From: a bacterium UBP15_UBA6099
GTDB lineage: Bacteria; UBP15; UBA6099
Assembly: GCA_002435745.1 (NCBI GenBank)
Contig: DIWT01000023.1
Span: 4,932-19,986 of the forward strand
Length of the DNA stretch: 15,055 bases
Reading direction: 5' to 3'
Shown here: positions 7,039 to 14,138 of the stretch, piece by piece
Position numbering within the stretch: position 1 is the first letter of the stretch
Layout of the letters: each line of letters begins with the position of its first letter
Notes under the pieces: generated by a model
Told to the model about the DNA's origin: nothing
Databases searched by the model: none
Seen by the model: only the letters and a program-made list of their open reading frames with translations
Program-made: the position numbers and the translations under genes

Positions 7039-7710
7039 ATGGATTTCATATCGGGCGCATGGGCCGTGATGAAGAAGGACGCTCTGGAGGAGTACCGGGC
7101 CAGATACGCCTTCAACACCACCCTGCTCTTCTGCGTCACATGCCTTGTGATGGTCAGCTACTCGCTCGGCGGCGCCGTGACCGACCCGATGCTGCAGTCG
7201 GCCATGCTGTGGGTCATCCTTTTCTTTTCGGCGATGACCGGCCTGTCCCGCGCGTTTATCAAGGAAGAAGACAGAGGGACGATGAACACGCTGAGGCTGT
7301 GCTGCCGGGCGGACCACGTTTTTTACGGAAAAACGGCGATGAATTTCCTGCTGATGTCGTCCGTGATTGTGATAGTGGCCCCGTTGTTTATAATATTGCT
7401 CAATGTTAATATGCGCCATGTCGGGTATTTCGCGCTGACGACGGCGCTGGCGACCGTCGGGCTGTCGGCGGTGAGCGCGCTGCTGTCGGCCATAGTGGCG
7501 CAGGCGCGGGCGCGCGGGATGCTGTTTCCAGTGCTCGCGTTTCCGGCGCTGATGCCGGTGTTTTTAACGGCTGTGCGGGCGACGGGCATGTCGCTGGCGG
7601 AGGCTGCTCCGTGGACAGGCGGCGGGGAGCTGGTCTTCCTCGCGGCGTACGCGGTTGCGGCGACGGTCGGCGGCGGTTTTCTTTTCGAATACGTGTTTTC
7701 GGAGCAGTAG
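7039..7710 (+). CDS. ccmB: Heme exporter membrane protein CcmB
   Basis: This is the inner-membrane permease partner of CcmA in the CcmABCD complex. Its 223 residues compare with about 220 in E. coli. It has about six hydrophobic segments, beginning with FNTTLLFCVTCLVMVSYSL. The family-typical stretch LSRAFIKEEDRGTMNTLRL and the YGKTAMNFLLM region follow the second segment. The start at ATG 7039 gives the usual short cytoplasmic N-terminus before the K/R-rich KKDALEEYRARY segment. TTG 7021 in frame would add six residues, and no strong ribosome site distinguishes them. It begins 33 nt after ccmA and ends two bases before ccmC, consistent with one operon. Confidence 0.88.
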   Translation: MDFISGAWAVMKKDALEEYRARYAFNTTLLFCVTCLVMVSYSLGGAVTDPMLQSAMLWVILFFSAMTGLSRAFIKEEDRGTMNTLRLCCRADHVFYGKTAMNFLLMSSVIVIVAPLFIILLNVNMRHVGYFALTTALATVGLSAVSALLSAIVAQARARGMLFPVLAFPALMPVFLTAVRATGMSLAEAAPWTGGGELVFLAAYAVAATVGGGFLFEYVFSEQ

Positions 7711-7712
7711 GC

Positions 7713-8375
7713 ATGGGAATGTTGTTTCTGGCGGCTCTGTTCGGGTTCATGGCGTGGACGCTGTACGGCGCGCTCGTTGTGGCTCCGCCCGCGCACGTGC
7801 TCGGCGAGACGGCGCGCGTTATCTACTTCCACGTCCCGGTCGCATGGGTAGCCGTGCTGGCCTTCACGATGTCGCTGTGGAACAGCGTGGTCGTGCTCAG
7901 GCGGCACAGCTACGAAGCCGACATGAAGGCGGAAGTGTCCGCGCGCATGGGGCTTTGGTTCTGCGTTCTGGCGACCATCTCCGGAGCGTTTTTCGCAAAA
8001 TCGGCGTGGAACATGTACTGGAACTGGGACCCGCGCCAAGTCTCGATCACTGTGTTGCTGCTTGTCTACATGGCTTACTTCGGGCTGCGCTCGGCGACGC
8101 CCGACTTCGACAGGCGCATCCGGCTGGCCGCCGTCTACGCCATACTCGCGTTCGCGGTTATGCCTTTTCTTGTCTTCGTCATCCCCCGCGTCTACATGAG
8201 CCTTCACCCCGACACCATCATCAACGCGGACGGTCAGGGCAAGCTGCTGGACGACAAAATGCGGCTCGTGTTCTGGTGCGCGGCGGCGGGATACACTTTT
8301 CTCTATCTGAAACTTTACAATCTCTCTGTGCGCGTCGAACGGATAGCGCGCAGGAAGGAGGGCTGGGATGTCTGA
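7713..8375 (+). CDS. ccmC: Heme-handling protein CcmC
   Basis: CcmC is the inner-membrane heme-handling protein that delivers heme to CcmE. The 220-residue product has about six membrane segments. It carries the tryptophan-rich WWD motif (WNMYWNWDPRQVS, 99-111) and the two conserved external heme-ligand histidines, His40 in YFHVPVAW and His165 in YMSLHPDT. The ATG at 7713 sits 8 nt after a GGAG within the end of ccmB and gives a normal length. Longer in-frame starts overlap ccmB by about 100 nt and are not supported. Its last 8 nt overlap the ccmD start. Confidence 0.93.
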   Translation: MGMLFLAALFGFMAWTLYGALVVAPPAHVLGETARVIYFHVPVAWVAVLAFTMSLWNSVVVLRRHSYEADMKAEVSARMGLWFCVLATISGAFFAKSAWNMYWNWDPRQVSITVLLLVYMAYFGLRSATPDFDRRIRLAAVYAILAFAVMPFLVFVIPRVYMSLHPDTIINADGQGKLLDDKMRLVFWCAAAGYTFLYLKLYNLSVRVERIARRKEGWDV

Positions 8376-8475
8376 ATGGCAGACTGTTCTTGTGTGCTCG
8401 ATGACGACCCTCGCGGGGATTTTCGTCTACATCGTTTACCTAGACCTAAAACTTAAAAAGGCGGAGAAGAAATGA
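8368..8475 (+). CDS. ccmD: Small membrane protein CcmD
   Basis: A 35-codon ORF fills the ccmC-ccmE junction exactly. Its ATG (8368) overlaps the ccmC stop by 8 nt and its TGA (8473-8475) overlaps the ccmE ATG (ATGA at 8472-8475). The product has one membrane segment (about residues 7-24) followed by a charged tail, YLDLKLKKAEKK. This is the standard shape of CcmD, which tethers CcmC and CcmE in the CcmABCD complex and aids release of holo-CcmE. Sequence conservation in CcmD is weak, so the call rests on size, topology, position and translational coupling. AAGGAGGG at 8355-8362 is a good ribosome site, 5 nt before the ATG. Confidence 0.85.
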   Translation: MSEWQTVLVCSMTTLAGIFVYIVYLDLKLKKAEKK

Positions 8476-8873
8476 AACCTAAACACATAATCGGAGCGGT
8501 CATAATAGCCGCGTGCCTCGGCGCGATGTTTTACTTCTCGAAGAACTTCGCGACGCCGTACGTGACGTTCGACGAGGCGGCGAAGGCTCAGGGCAGGCAG
8601 GTTCAGGTGATGGGCGAGCTGGTGAAGAGCGCCGGCGCCGCGCTCATCCCGGAATCCGGAGCTTATGAGTTCTCCATCTCCGACCCGGACGGAAAAGTTA
8701 TGCGAGTCAGGACGATGAAGGGCCTGCCTTCGAACTTCGAGCAGGCCACCCAAGTCGTCGCCAAGGGCGCGTACGAGGACGGCGTTTTCGTCGCCTCGGA
8801 CATTCTTACCAAGTGCCCTTCAAAATACGAGGCTAAAGCCGACGAGGCTTTTCAAAAGGAACCGGGTGAGTAA
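8472..8873 (+). CDS. ccmE: Cytochrome c maturation heme chaperone CcmE, Cys-type (CxxxY)
   Basis: CcmE is a membrane-anchored periplasmic heme chaperone that takes heme from CcmC and hands it to CcmF. In this 133-residue product, residues 5-22 form the N-terminal anchor. The rest is the small OB-fold domain, with family-typical stretches VTFDEAAK, QVQVMGELV and VVAKGAY. At the heme attachment site, the usual HxxxY motif (after ILxK) is replaced by CPSKY, so Cys115 stands where the heme-binding His is expected and Tyr119 is kept. This Cys form is known from the System I* Ccm variant of some deltaproteobacteria and archaea, which lack CcmG and CcmH. It overlaps ccmD by 4 nt and its stop abuts the ccmF ATG. 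Confidence 0.94.
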   Translation: MKPKHIIGAVIIAACLGAMFYFSKNFATPYVTFDEAAKAQGRQVQVMGELVKSAGAALIPESGAYEFSISDPDGKVMRVRTMKGLPSNFEQATQVVAKGAYEDGVFVASDILTKCPSKYEAKADEAFQKEPGE

Positions 8874-11153
8874 ATGGGTTTCGGACAAATAATAATATAC
8901 GCGCTGCTGTGTCTTAACATTCTGACGTTCGTTTACTACCTGCTGTCGATAGACGGAGCGGAGGGCTGGAACAAGGCTGGCCGCGCGGCGCTGTGGGCCA
9001 AGGCCGCCCTCTCCTCTCTTGGCGTCTTCTATCTCGGCTCTCTGTTCGTCCATGACAGGTTCGAGTTCAAATACGTGTTCGAGCACAGCGAGATATCTCA
9101 GGAATTGATATACAAGATATCCGGAATCTGGGCGGGACAGGAAGGCACGTTCCTGCTCTGGGTTTGCTTTCTGGCAATCACCGCGCTCGTCATGGCTTTC
9201 GCGATGAAGAGCTATGAGAAATGGTCTATGGTCTTTTTCGCGGGACTTGAGCTTGCGCTCTGCGCGCTGCTTATACACGGCAGCCCGTTCGCGCCGCTCG
9301 GATGGGAAGCGCCGGACGGCGCGGGGATGAACGCGCTGCTTAAGAACCCGTGGATGGCGCTGCATCCGCCGGTGATGTTCTTGGGATACGCGCTGGCGGC
9401 GGCCCCGTTCGCGATTTTCTTGGCCGGGCTGGCGAAGGGCGAAACCACGGCGTGGACGAAGGCGGCGCGCCCGTGGGCCGTCCTCTCTTGGTGCATTCTC
9501 GGCATCGGCATTTTCATGGGCAGCTACTGGGCATACGAGGTGCTCGGCTGGGGCGGCTACTGGGGCTGGGACCCCGTCGAAAACGCCTCTCTTTTCGCTT
9601 GGATCGCCCTCGGAGCCTTGCTCCACGGCTTGCTTCTTCAGAACCGCAACCGACGCTTCGTCTTCTGGAACGCGGTTATGGTCTCCATCGCCTATTTCAC
9701 CGTCCTCTACGCCACCTTCCTGACAAGGAGCGGCGTGTTGAGCGACGTTTCCGTGCACTCTTTTCAGGGCGGCTCCATCTATCTGCCGATACTTCTGGCG
9801 CTGATAGTCACGGCGGCGGTCGCGATCGCCGCCGTCGTCTGGCAGGGCGTCAGGATGTCGAAAGACCTGCCCTCCGAACCCGCCGCGAAATCCGACGCGC
9901 GGGACATTCTCCTTTACGGCTCCGTCATTTCCATGTGGATGTTCTTCGCGTTCGTGTTCATGGGCACTAACTGGCCGATTTTCTCCAAGTGGTTCACGGA
10001 AGGAACGTCTACATTTGACGAGAGGTATTACAACGCGACATCGATGGTTGCGGCGTTGCCTCTAGCGATCCTGCTTGCGGCCTGCCCGGCGTTTTTCATG
10101 CGGCGCGCGGGGGCCAAGCTGAAAGTGGCTCCGTTCGCCGCCGGGGCGGTCGTCGGCGTCGCGGGCGCGATAATCGCGGTCGCCATCGACGTCAAAAATG
10201 CGACCTCCGTCGCCCTCGTGTTCTTTTCCTGCGCCGCCGCCGTCTCGAACCTGTGGGCGTTTGCCTCTTTCGCCGCGTCGCGAAAGATGAACTGGGCGTC
10301 CTACCTCGCGCATATCGGAGCCGCGCTGGTTCTCGTGGGCGTCATAACGTCGTCCGCCGCCAAGCATACCGACAGGTTCGGACTGCTCGAAGGCCAGAGC
10401 GAAGAGCTTGCCGGGTTCACATTTGTTGTCAAAGAGATACGGCCCTTCGAGTACGGCGACAACGTTGTGATTGAAATAGGAGGCAGAGCCTCCGCCTCCG
10501 CCTCCGCCGAGATTTCATACGTCAGCGACGAATGGCACAACAAGGCCGTAAACAAACCATACGTTATGAGGATGCTCGCGGGAGACCTCTATCTTACTCC
10601 TGTACAGCTTGCGCCTCCCGACGGGAACGCTCCGGCGTCCGGCCCCGCCGGAAAAGTGATAACCCTCCTGAAAGGCAAATCGGCGCTCGTCGAGGGAGTC
10701 GAGATAACTTTCGACGGCTTCGACGCGTCCCGGATGCAGGAAGGCGTCGTGGGCGTAAAACTATCCGCCGCGCTGAACGGCGCGACCGAAAACCTGATCG
10801 CCTCCGCAAGAATGGGCGCTCAGGGCATTGAGTCCGACACCGTGGTAGTCAAAGGCAACGGCCTGCGGCTTCGCGCGGCGAGCCTTATGCCCGACACCGG
10901 GGGAGTGGCTATAGAGTGGCAGCCCGCCGAGAGCGCGCCCGTCGCCGAAAGCGACGCGACCGCCCCCGCTGTTTCGGAAGCGGAGAGCGACGCCGGGGAC
11001 GAAACAGAAGCCGCCTCTCAAACCGGATACCGGGCGATATTCCAAGCCAGTTTCAAGCCGTTTATATGGCTGTACTGGGCCGGGCTGATACTGATAACCA
11101 TTGGCTCCCTGCTTGCCGCCGTCCGGCGCTTTGCCGGGCAACGCGCTGACTGA
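8874..11153 (+). CDS. ccmF: Heme lyase subunit CcmF
   Basis: CcmF is the large inner-membrane protein that transfers heme from CcmE to apocytochrome c. The product has 759 residues, longer than the roughly 650 of E. coli. The WWD motif (GWGGYWGWDPVENASL, 225-240) and all four conserved histidines are present: His164 in HPPVMFLGY, His251 in LLHGL, His295 in SVHSF and His480 in LAHIG. A periplasmic soluble domain runs from about 495 to 725, and the final membrane segment is at about 728-748. An acidic, Ala/Ser-rich linker at about 684-716 precedes it. The ATG follows the ccmE stop directly (TAAATG), with GGTGAG 3 nt upstream. No ccmH or ccmG follows, and the cluster ends here. Confidence 0.96.
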   Translation: MGFGQIIIYALLCLNILTFVYYLLSIDGAEGWNKAGRAALWAKAALSSLGVFYLGSLFVHDRFEFKYVFEHSEISQELIYKISGIWAGQEGTFLLWVCFLAITALVMAFAMKSYEKWSMVFFAGLELALCALLIHGSPFAPLGWEAPDGAGMNALLKNPWMALHPPVMFLGYALAAAPFAIFLAGLAKGETTAWTKAARPWAVLSWCILGIGIFMGSYWAYEVLGWGGYWGWDPVENASLFAWIALGALLHGLLLQNRNRRFVFWNAVMVSIAYFTVLYATFLTRSGVLSDVSVHSFQGGSIYLPILLALIVTAAVAIAAVVWQGVRMSKDLPSEPAAKSDARDILLYGSVISMWMFFAFVFMGTNWPIFSKWFTEGTSTFDERYYNATSMVAALPLAILLAACPAFFMRRAGAKLKVAPFAAGAVVGVAGAIIAVAIDVKNATSVALVFFSCAAAVSNLWAFASFAASRKMNWASYLAHIGAALVLVGVITSSAAKHTDRFGLLEGQSEELAGFTFVVKEIRPFEYGDNVVIEIGGRASASASAEISYVSDEWHNKAVNKPYVMRMLAGDLYLTPVQLAPPDGNAPASGPAGKVITLLKGKSALVEGVEITFDGFDASRMQEGVVGVKLSAALNGATENLIASARMGAQGIESDTVVVKGNGLRLRAASLMPDTGGVAIEWQPAESAPVAESDATAPAVSEAESDAGDETEAASQTGYRAIFQASFKPFIWLYWAGLILITIGSLLAAVRRFAGQRAD

Positions 11154-11193
11154 CGCGCTAGCTAATCGTTTCGCAGATAAAAACATTGGGAAA

Positions 11194-11216
11194 CCCCGCG
11201 CCGGGGCGGCGCGGGG
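11194..11216 (+). terminator. GC-rich hairpin after ccmF, no T-run
   Basis: CCCCGCGCC (11194-11202) pairs with GGCGCGGGG (11208-11216) around a 5-nt loop, 40 nt after the ccmF stop. The stem is strong but is followed by GACATTG rather than a T-run. It may be an attenuating or Rho-assisted end of the ccm transcript rather than a classical intrinsic terminator. Confidence 0.4.
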
Positions 11217-11244
11217 GACATTGTGAACTATTTCTCAAACCGCG

Positions 11245-11274
11245 TTGCCCGCGCCCGCCGTCCCCGGTTATAAT
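11245..11274 (+). promoter_or_regulatory. Putative promoter for purH
   Basis: A perfect -10 TATAAT at 11269-11274 is preceded, after an 18-nt spacer, by TTGCCC at 11245-11250 (4 of 6 matches to the -35 consensus). Transcription would start near 11281, leaving a leader of about 98 nt. The leader contains short GC stems, including CCGGG/CCCGG at 11341-11345 and 11352-11356. Position just beyond the ccmF hairpin supports independent transcription of purH. Confidence 0.5.
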
Positions 11275-11378
11275 TGCTCTCATTGCGGCGGCTCCGTCCG
11301 CCGGGCCGCGCGTCGAGCGCGAAATCTGCAAAATATTCCGCCGGGCTTTCTCCCGGCGATTTCCACAAGGGGGATGCT

Positions 11379-13151
11379 ATGTTAAAAATCAAAACCGCCG
11401 TGATGAGCGTAAGCGACAAGACAGGCGTGGTGGAATTCGCAAAGTTTTTGTCCGCCAACGGCGTAAAGATCATTTCCACCGGCGGAACCGCCAAGGCGCT
11501 CAAGGACGCGGGCGTGAAAGTGGTTCCTATCAGCAAAATTACGGGCAACAAGAAAGACGACTATTTCGACGGCAGGATGAAGACCATCAGCTTCAACTAT
11601 GAAAGCGCCCTGCTGTACAAGCGCGACAACCCGACCCATGTCAAACAGGCCGCCGAACTGGGCATCCCGAAGATAGACATGGTGGTGTGCAACCTTTACC
11701 CGTTCGAGAAGGTGACGGCGGCAAAAGACTGCACTGTGGACAAGGCGGTCGAAAACATAGACATAGGCGGGCCGTGCATGGTTCGCGCCGCGGCGAAGAA
11801 CTTCGAGGGCGTGGCGATCGTCGTCGACCCGGCTTCATACGGCTCCATCATGGCCGAGATGAAGGCAAACAACGGCGGGGTGACGCTGGACACCCGCGCA
11901 AAGCTGGCCTCGAAAGCGTTCGAGCGCACTGCGGACTACGACGCCGCCATCAACACGTTCTTCAGCGCGAGGCTCGAAGACAAGATGGTCAAACGGCTCA
12001 AATACACGGACGGGTTCCAACTCGGCCGCTACGCTGAGAACTGGCACCAGAAGGGCTGGCTATACCGCGAGGAAGGCGTCGAATGGCCCAACCTGCCGAA
12101 CTGCAAACAGGTCTTCGGCGGAGCGCTCGGATATAACAACTACCTAGACGGCGAGGCGGCCATGACAACCGCCCTCGAATTCAAGAAAGTCCCTGCCGTC
12201 TCCATCATAAAGCATTGCAACCCGTGCGGGCTTGCCACCGGCGCCACCATAGAAGAGGCTTTCGAGCGCGCTTGGGCCGGCGACCCCGTCAGCGCTTTCG
12301 GCTCCGTCATCTGCCTCACCCGCAACATGACCCTAGGCATCGCAAAACTCATTGAAGACAGATTCGTCGAGATTATCATCGCCCCGAAAATCGAGAAGAA
12401 AGCCCTCGACTACATCGAGTCCCTCGGCAAAAAGAAAGCCGGTCTCAGGCTGCTGGAATTCGGCGACATCAAGTTCAAGAGCGCCCCAAAGAGCAAGCTG
12501 CGCGCCGTCTCAGGCGGAATGCTCGAACAGGAGACCGACGACGTTTACTACCTCTGCAAAAAGCCGGCCGACCTCATGAAAAAAGCCTCCGAATACAAAT
12601 GCAAAAACAGCGGCAAGAAACTGATGGTCGGCGTCGTTTCTAAAAAGCAACCTCCCGCCGGAGCCGGCGACATGATCGACTTCGGACTCCGACACGTAAA
12701 GAACGTGAAATCCAACGCCATCAGCATCATCCGCGAATACTCCAAGGGCAAATACCAAGTCATCGGGATGGGCTGCGGACAACCCAACCGCAAAGACTCC
12801 GTCCTCCTGTGCGCTCTGCGCGCCACCGGCAACCTCCAGCGCGAGTTCGCCGCCTCTCAGGGCGCCAAAGTCGAACGCGACGAATTCGTGGCCGCCCTCT
12901 CAAAGAACAAACGCGCCGAATATCTCAAGAATGAGGCCGCCTACATCGCAAAACAGCTTTCAAGCGGCAAGATAGTTCTGGTGTCCGACGCGTTCTTCCC
13001 GTTCAGGGACGGGCTGGACAACGCGGCCACGACAGGCGTGAAGTTCATCGTCGAGCCGGGCGGCTCAGTGCGCGACGACTCCGTCATCGCCGCCGCGGAC
13101 GAACAGGGCATCGCCCTCGTCTTCACCGGCGTCCGCAAGTTCAACCACTGA
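11379..13151 (+). CDS. purH: Bifunctional AICAR formyltransferase / IMP cyclohydrolase PurH, divergent
   Basis: PurH catalyses the last two steps of purine synthesis (AICAR to FAICAR to IMP) in the cytoplasm. The 590-residue product is longer than the typical 510-530. The cyclohydrolase domain shows SDKTG (12-16), STGGT (33-37), GRMKT (65-69), NLYPF (105-109), NIDIGGP (126-132) and RAAAKN (136-141). The usual HPxxHGG after GRVKTL is absent: residues 70-77 read ISFNYESA. The formyltransferase domain has RYAENWHQ, GYNN-x2-D, the catalytic IKHCNPCG (Lys278-His279), DPVSAFG, VKSNAI, SDAFFPFRD, EPGGSVRDD and the terminal RKFNH. Extra length lies partly between RYAENWHQ and GYNN. The ATG at 11379 follows AAGGGGG 5 nt upstream. 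It stands alone between its own promoter and terminator. Confidence 0.93.
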   Translation: MLKIKTAVMSVSDKTGVVEFAKFLSANGVKIISTGGTAKALKDAGVKVVPISKITGNKKDDYFDGRMKTISFNYESALLYKRDNPTHVKQAAELGIPKIDMVVCNLYPFEKVTAAKDCTVDKAVENIDIGGPCMVRAAAKNFEGVAIVVDPASYGSIMAEMKANNGGVTLDTRAKLASKAFERTADYDAAINTFFSARLEDKMVKRLKYTDGFQLGRYAENWHQKGWLYREEGVEWPNLPNCKQVFGGALGYNNYLDGEAAMTTALEFKKVPAVSIIKHCNPCGLATGATIEEAFERAWAGDPVSAFGSVICLTRNMTLGIAKLIEDRFVEIIIAPKIEKKALDYIESLGKKKAGLRLLEFGDIKFKSAPKSKLRAVSGGMLEQETDDVYYLCKKPADLMKKASEYKCKNSGKKLMVGVVSKKQPPAGAGDMIDFGLRHVKNVKSNAISIIREYSKGKYQVIGMGCGQPNRKDSVLLCALRATGNLQREFAASQGAKVERDEFVAALSKNKRAEYLKNEAAYIAKQLSSGKIVLVSDAFFPFRDGLDNAATTGVKFIVEPGGSVRDDSVIAAADEQGIALVFTGVRKFNH

Positions 13152-13176
13152 TTATCTTTAGAGGTTTATAATCGCC

Positions 13177-13213
13177 AAAAGGGGCGGGGCATTCTTTCCC
13201 GCCCCTTTTTTTT
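13177..13213 (+). terminator. Rho-independent terminator of purH
   Basis: AAAAGGGGCGGG (13177-13188) pairs perfectly with CCCGCCCCTTTT (13198-13209) around a 9-nt loop and is followed directly by a run of T through 13213. It lies 25 nt after the purH stop. Confidence 0.92.
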
Positions 13214-13532
13214 CTCCCGAATCCTTAATTAGGATTCGGGAGCAATTGTTCAGAGCGGATGAAATGCTAGGCGCAAGACGCGTTTTTGAAGTAGGGGCGG
13301 GGTTGCCCCGCCCCAAATTGTCGTAGTAGTTGGGCGCGGAAACCGCGCCCCTGCTGAACAAAAAATGCGGCGGCAACGAAGCAGTTCGCCGCTAAGAAAA
13401 TCGCCCCGGTTCGTCGGCTCTATCGACGAATCCGGGTTTATTGCCCGTTTGACTATACGAAGTATTAAATGAAAGTTCCCATTAACTATTTGGCAAAAAG
13501 CAACATGCGCAAAGGGAAAAGCTTTGCGCATG
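13214..13532. repeat. Run of consecutive stem-loops, dispersed-repeat-like
   Basis: No convincing gene is seen between purH and the RNase H gene (13152-13665). Stem-loops follow one another: 13214-13225 with 13231-13242 (12 bp); 13294-13302 with 13306-13314 (9 bp, GGGGCGGGG arm); 13332-13339 with 13343-13350 (8 bp, GGGCGCGG arm); 13367-13372 with 13387-13392; 13405-13416 with 13424-13436 (one bulge); and 13504-13514 with 13522-13532 (11 bp). Several are followed by T-runs when read on the minus strand. The composition and chained palindromes resemble interspersed palindromic elements rather than a coding relic. A minus-strand ORF at 13250-13558 crosses the stems and is judged spurious. Confidence 0.5.
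13494..13532 (-). terminator. Candidate terminator of the zinc-ribbon/RNase H operon
   Basis: Read on the minus strand, CATGCGCAAAG (13532-13522) and CTTTGCGCATG (13514-13504) form a perfect 11-bp stem with a 7-nt loop, followed by TTGC and TTTTT. It lies about 134 nt beyond the RNase H stop codon. It is also the outermost hairpin of the palindrome run, so its role may be incidental. A second minus-strand candidate with a six-T tail is the stem at 13392-13367. Confidence 0.4.
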
Positions 13533-13665
13533 GCACACTTGGTAGTGGGCAGAATCAACTAATAACATGTATATGTGGACGTTCAGCGCGGCATTTCCGA
13601 GATGCGCGCGCCGTTTTACTGCTTGTTTTCGATTTAGAGAATCATCAAAGCATTTTGAAAGCGCG

Positions 13666-14112
13666 TCAGTCCCGTCGAGGCCTTAGACCGAGGGCGGCGT
13701 CGAGGGCGGCGTTGGCCAGCCCGTCGGCGGCGCTGTTCTTCCCGCGCGGTATCTCGACAATCGCGAACTTTTCGAGTTTGGCGGCGAGACTGACAACTTT
13801 CTCTCGCAATGGCATCAGGTCTATGTTCTTCACCTTGTACTGCCCGCGCACCTGCCGGGCGATAAGTTCGCTGTCCGTATGTATTCTCAGGGATTTCGCC
13901 CCCAGTTCGGCGGCCGTCTCGAGCGCCAGAAGCGCGCCCTCGTATTCAGCGCGGTTGTTCGTCGAGCGGCCCAGATATACCGAGCGTTCGGCTACCACCT
14001 GTCCGCCTTTCATCAGAACCGCCGCCGCCGCGGACGGGCCGGGGTTGCCGCGCGCGGCGCCGTCCGTGTACGCGTCAATATCATAGGAAAAACTGTCTTC
14101 GTTTTTATTCAT
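13666..14112 (-). CDS. Ribonuclease HI family protein (rnhA-like)
   Basis: This protein is predicted to cleave the RNA strand of RNA-DNA hybrids in the cytoplasm. Its 148 residues are nearly all RNase H fold. The four acidic metal-binding residues are in place: Asp17 in YTDGAARGNPGP, Glu56 in NNRAEYEGAL, Asp80 in HTDSELIARQ and Asp130 in NSAADGLAN. The conserved active-site loop histidine of E. coli RNase HI is not evident; PRGKNSAAD occupies that stretch, as in the shorter archaeal-type or RNase-HI-like group. QVRGQYKVKN is a family-typical substrate-contact stretch. The ATG at 14112 lies 26 nt after the stop of the upstream zinc-ribbon gene, so the two are probably one operon. No clear ribosome site is seen. 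Confidence 0.9.
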   Translation of the reverse strand: MNKNEDSFSYDIDAYTDGAARGNPGPSAAAAVLMKGGQVVAERSVYLGRSTNNRAEYEGALLALETAAELGAKSLRIHTDSELIARQVRGQYKVKNIDLMPLREKVVSLAAKLEKFAIVEIPRGKNSAADGLANAALDAALGLRPRRD

Positions 14113-14138
14113 CGTGTTTCAGGGGATTCCGTTTCCGC

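Noticed and set aside
8820..9758. 312-codon minus-strand ORF antisense to ccmF
   Set aside because: ccmF on the plus strand has full-length conserved motifs here. The antisense product is a charged shadow frame.
13453..13466. Short loxP-arm-like sequence TATACGAAGTAT
   Set aside because: Only a single partial arm is present, with no inverted partner at the 8-bp spacing and no recombinase gene nearby.
13250..13558. 102-codon minus-strand ORF after purH
   Set aside because: Its sequence is made largely of palindrome arms and has low-complexity stretches. It is better explained as translation of a repeat.
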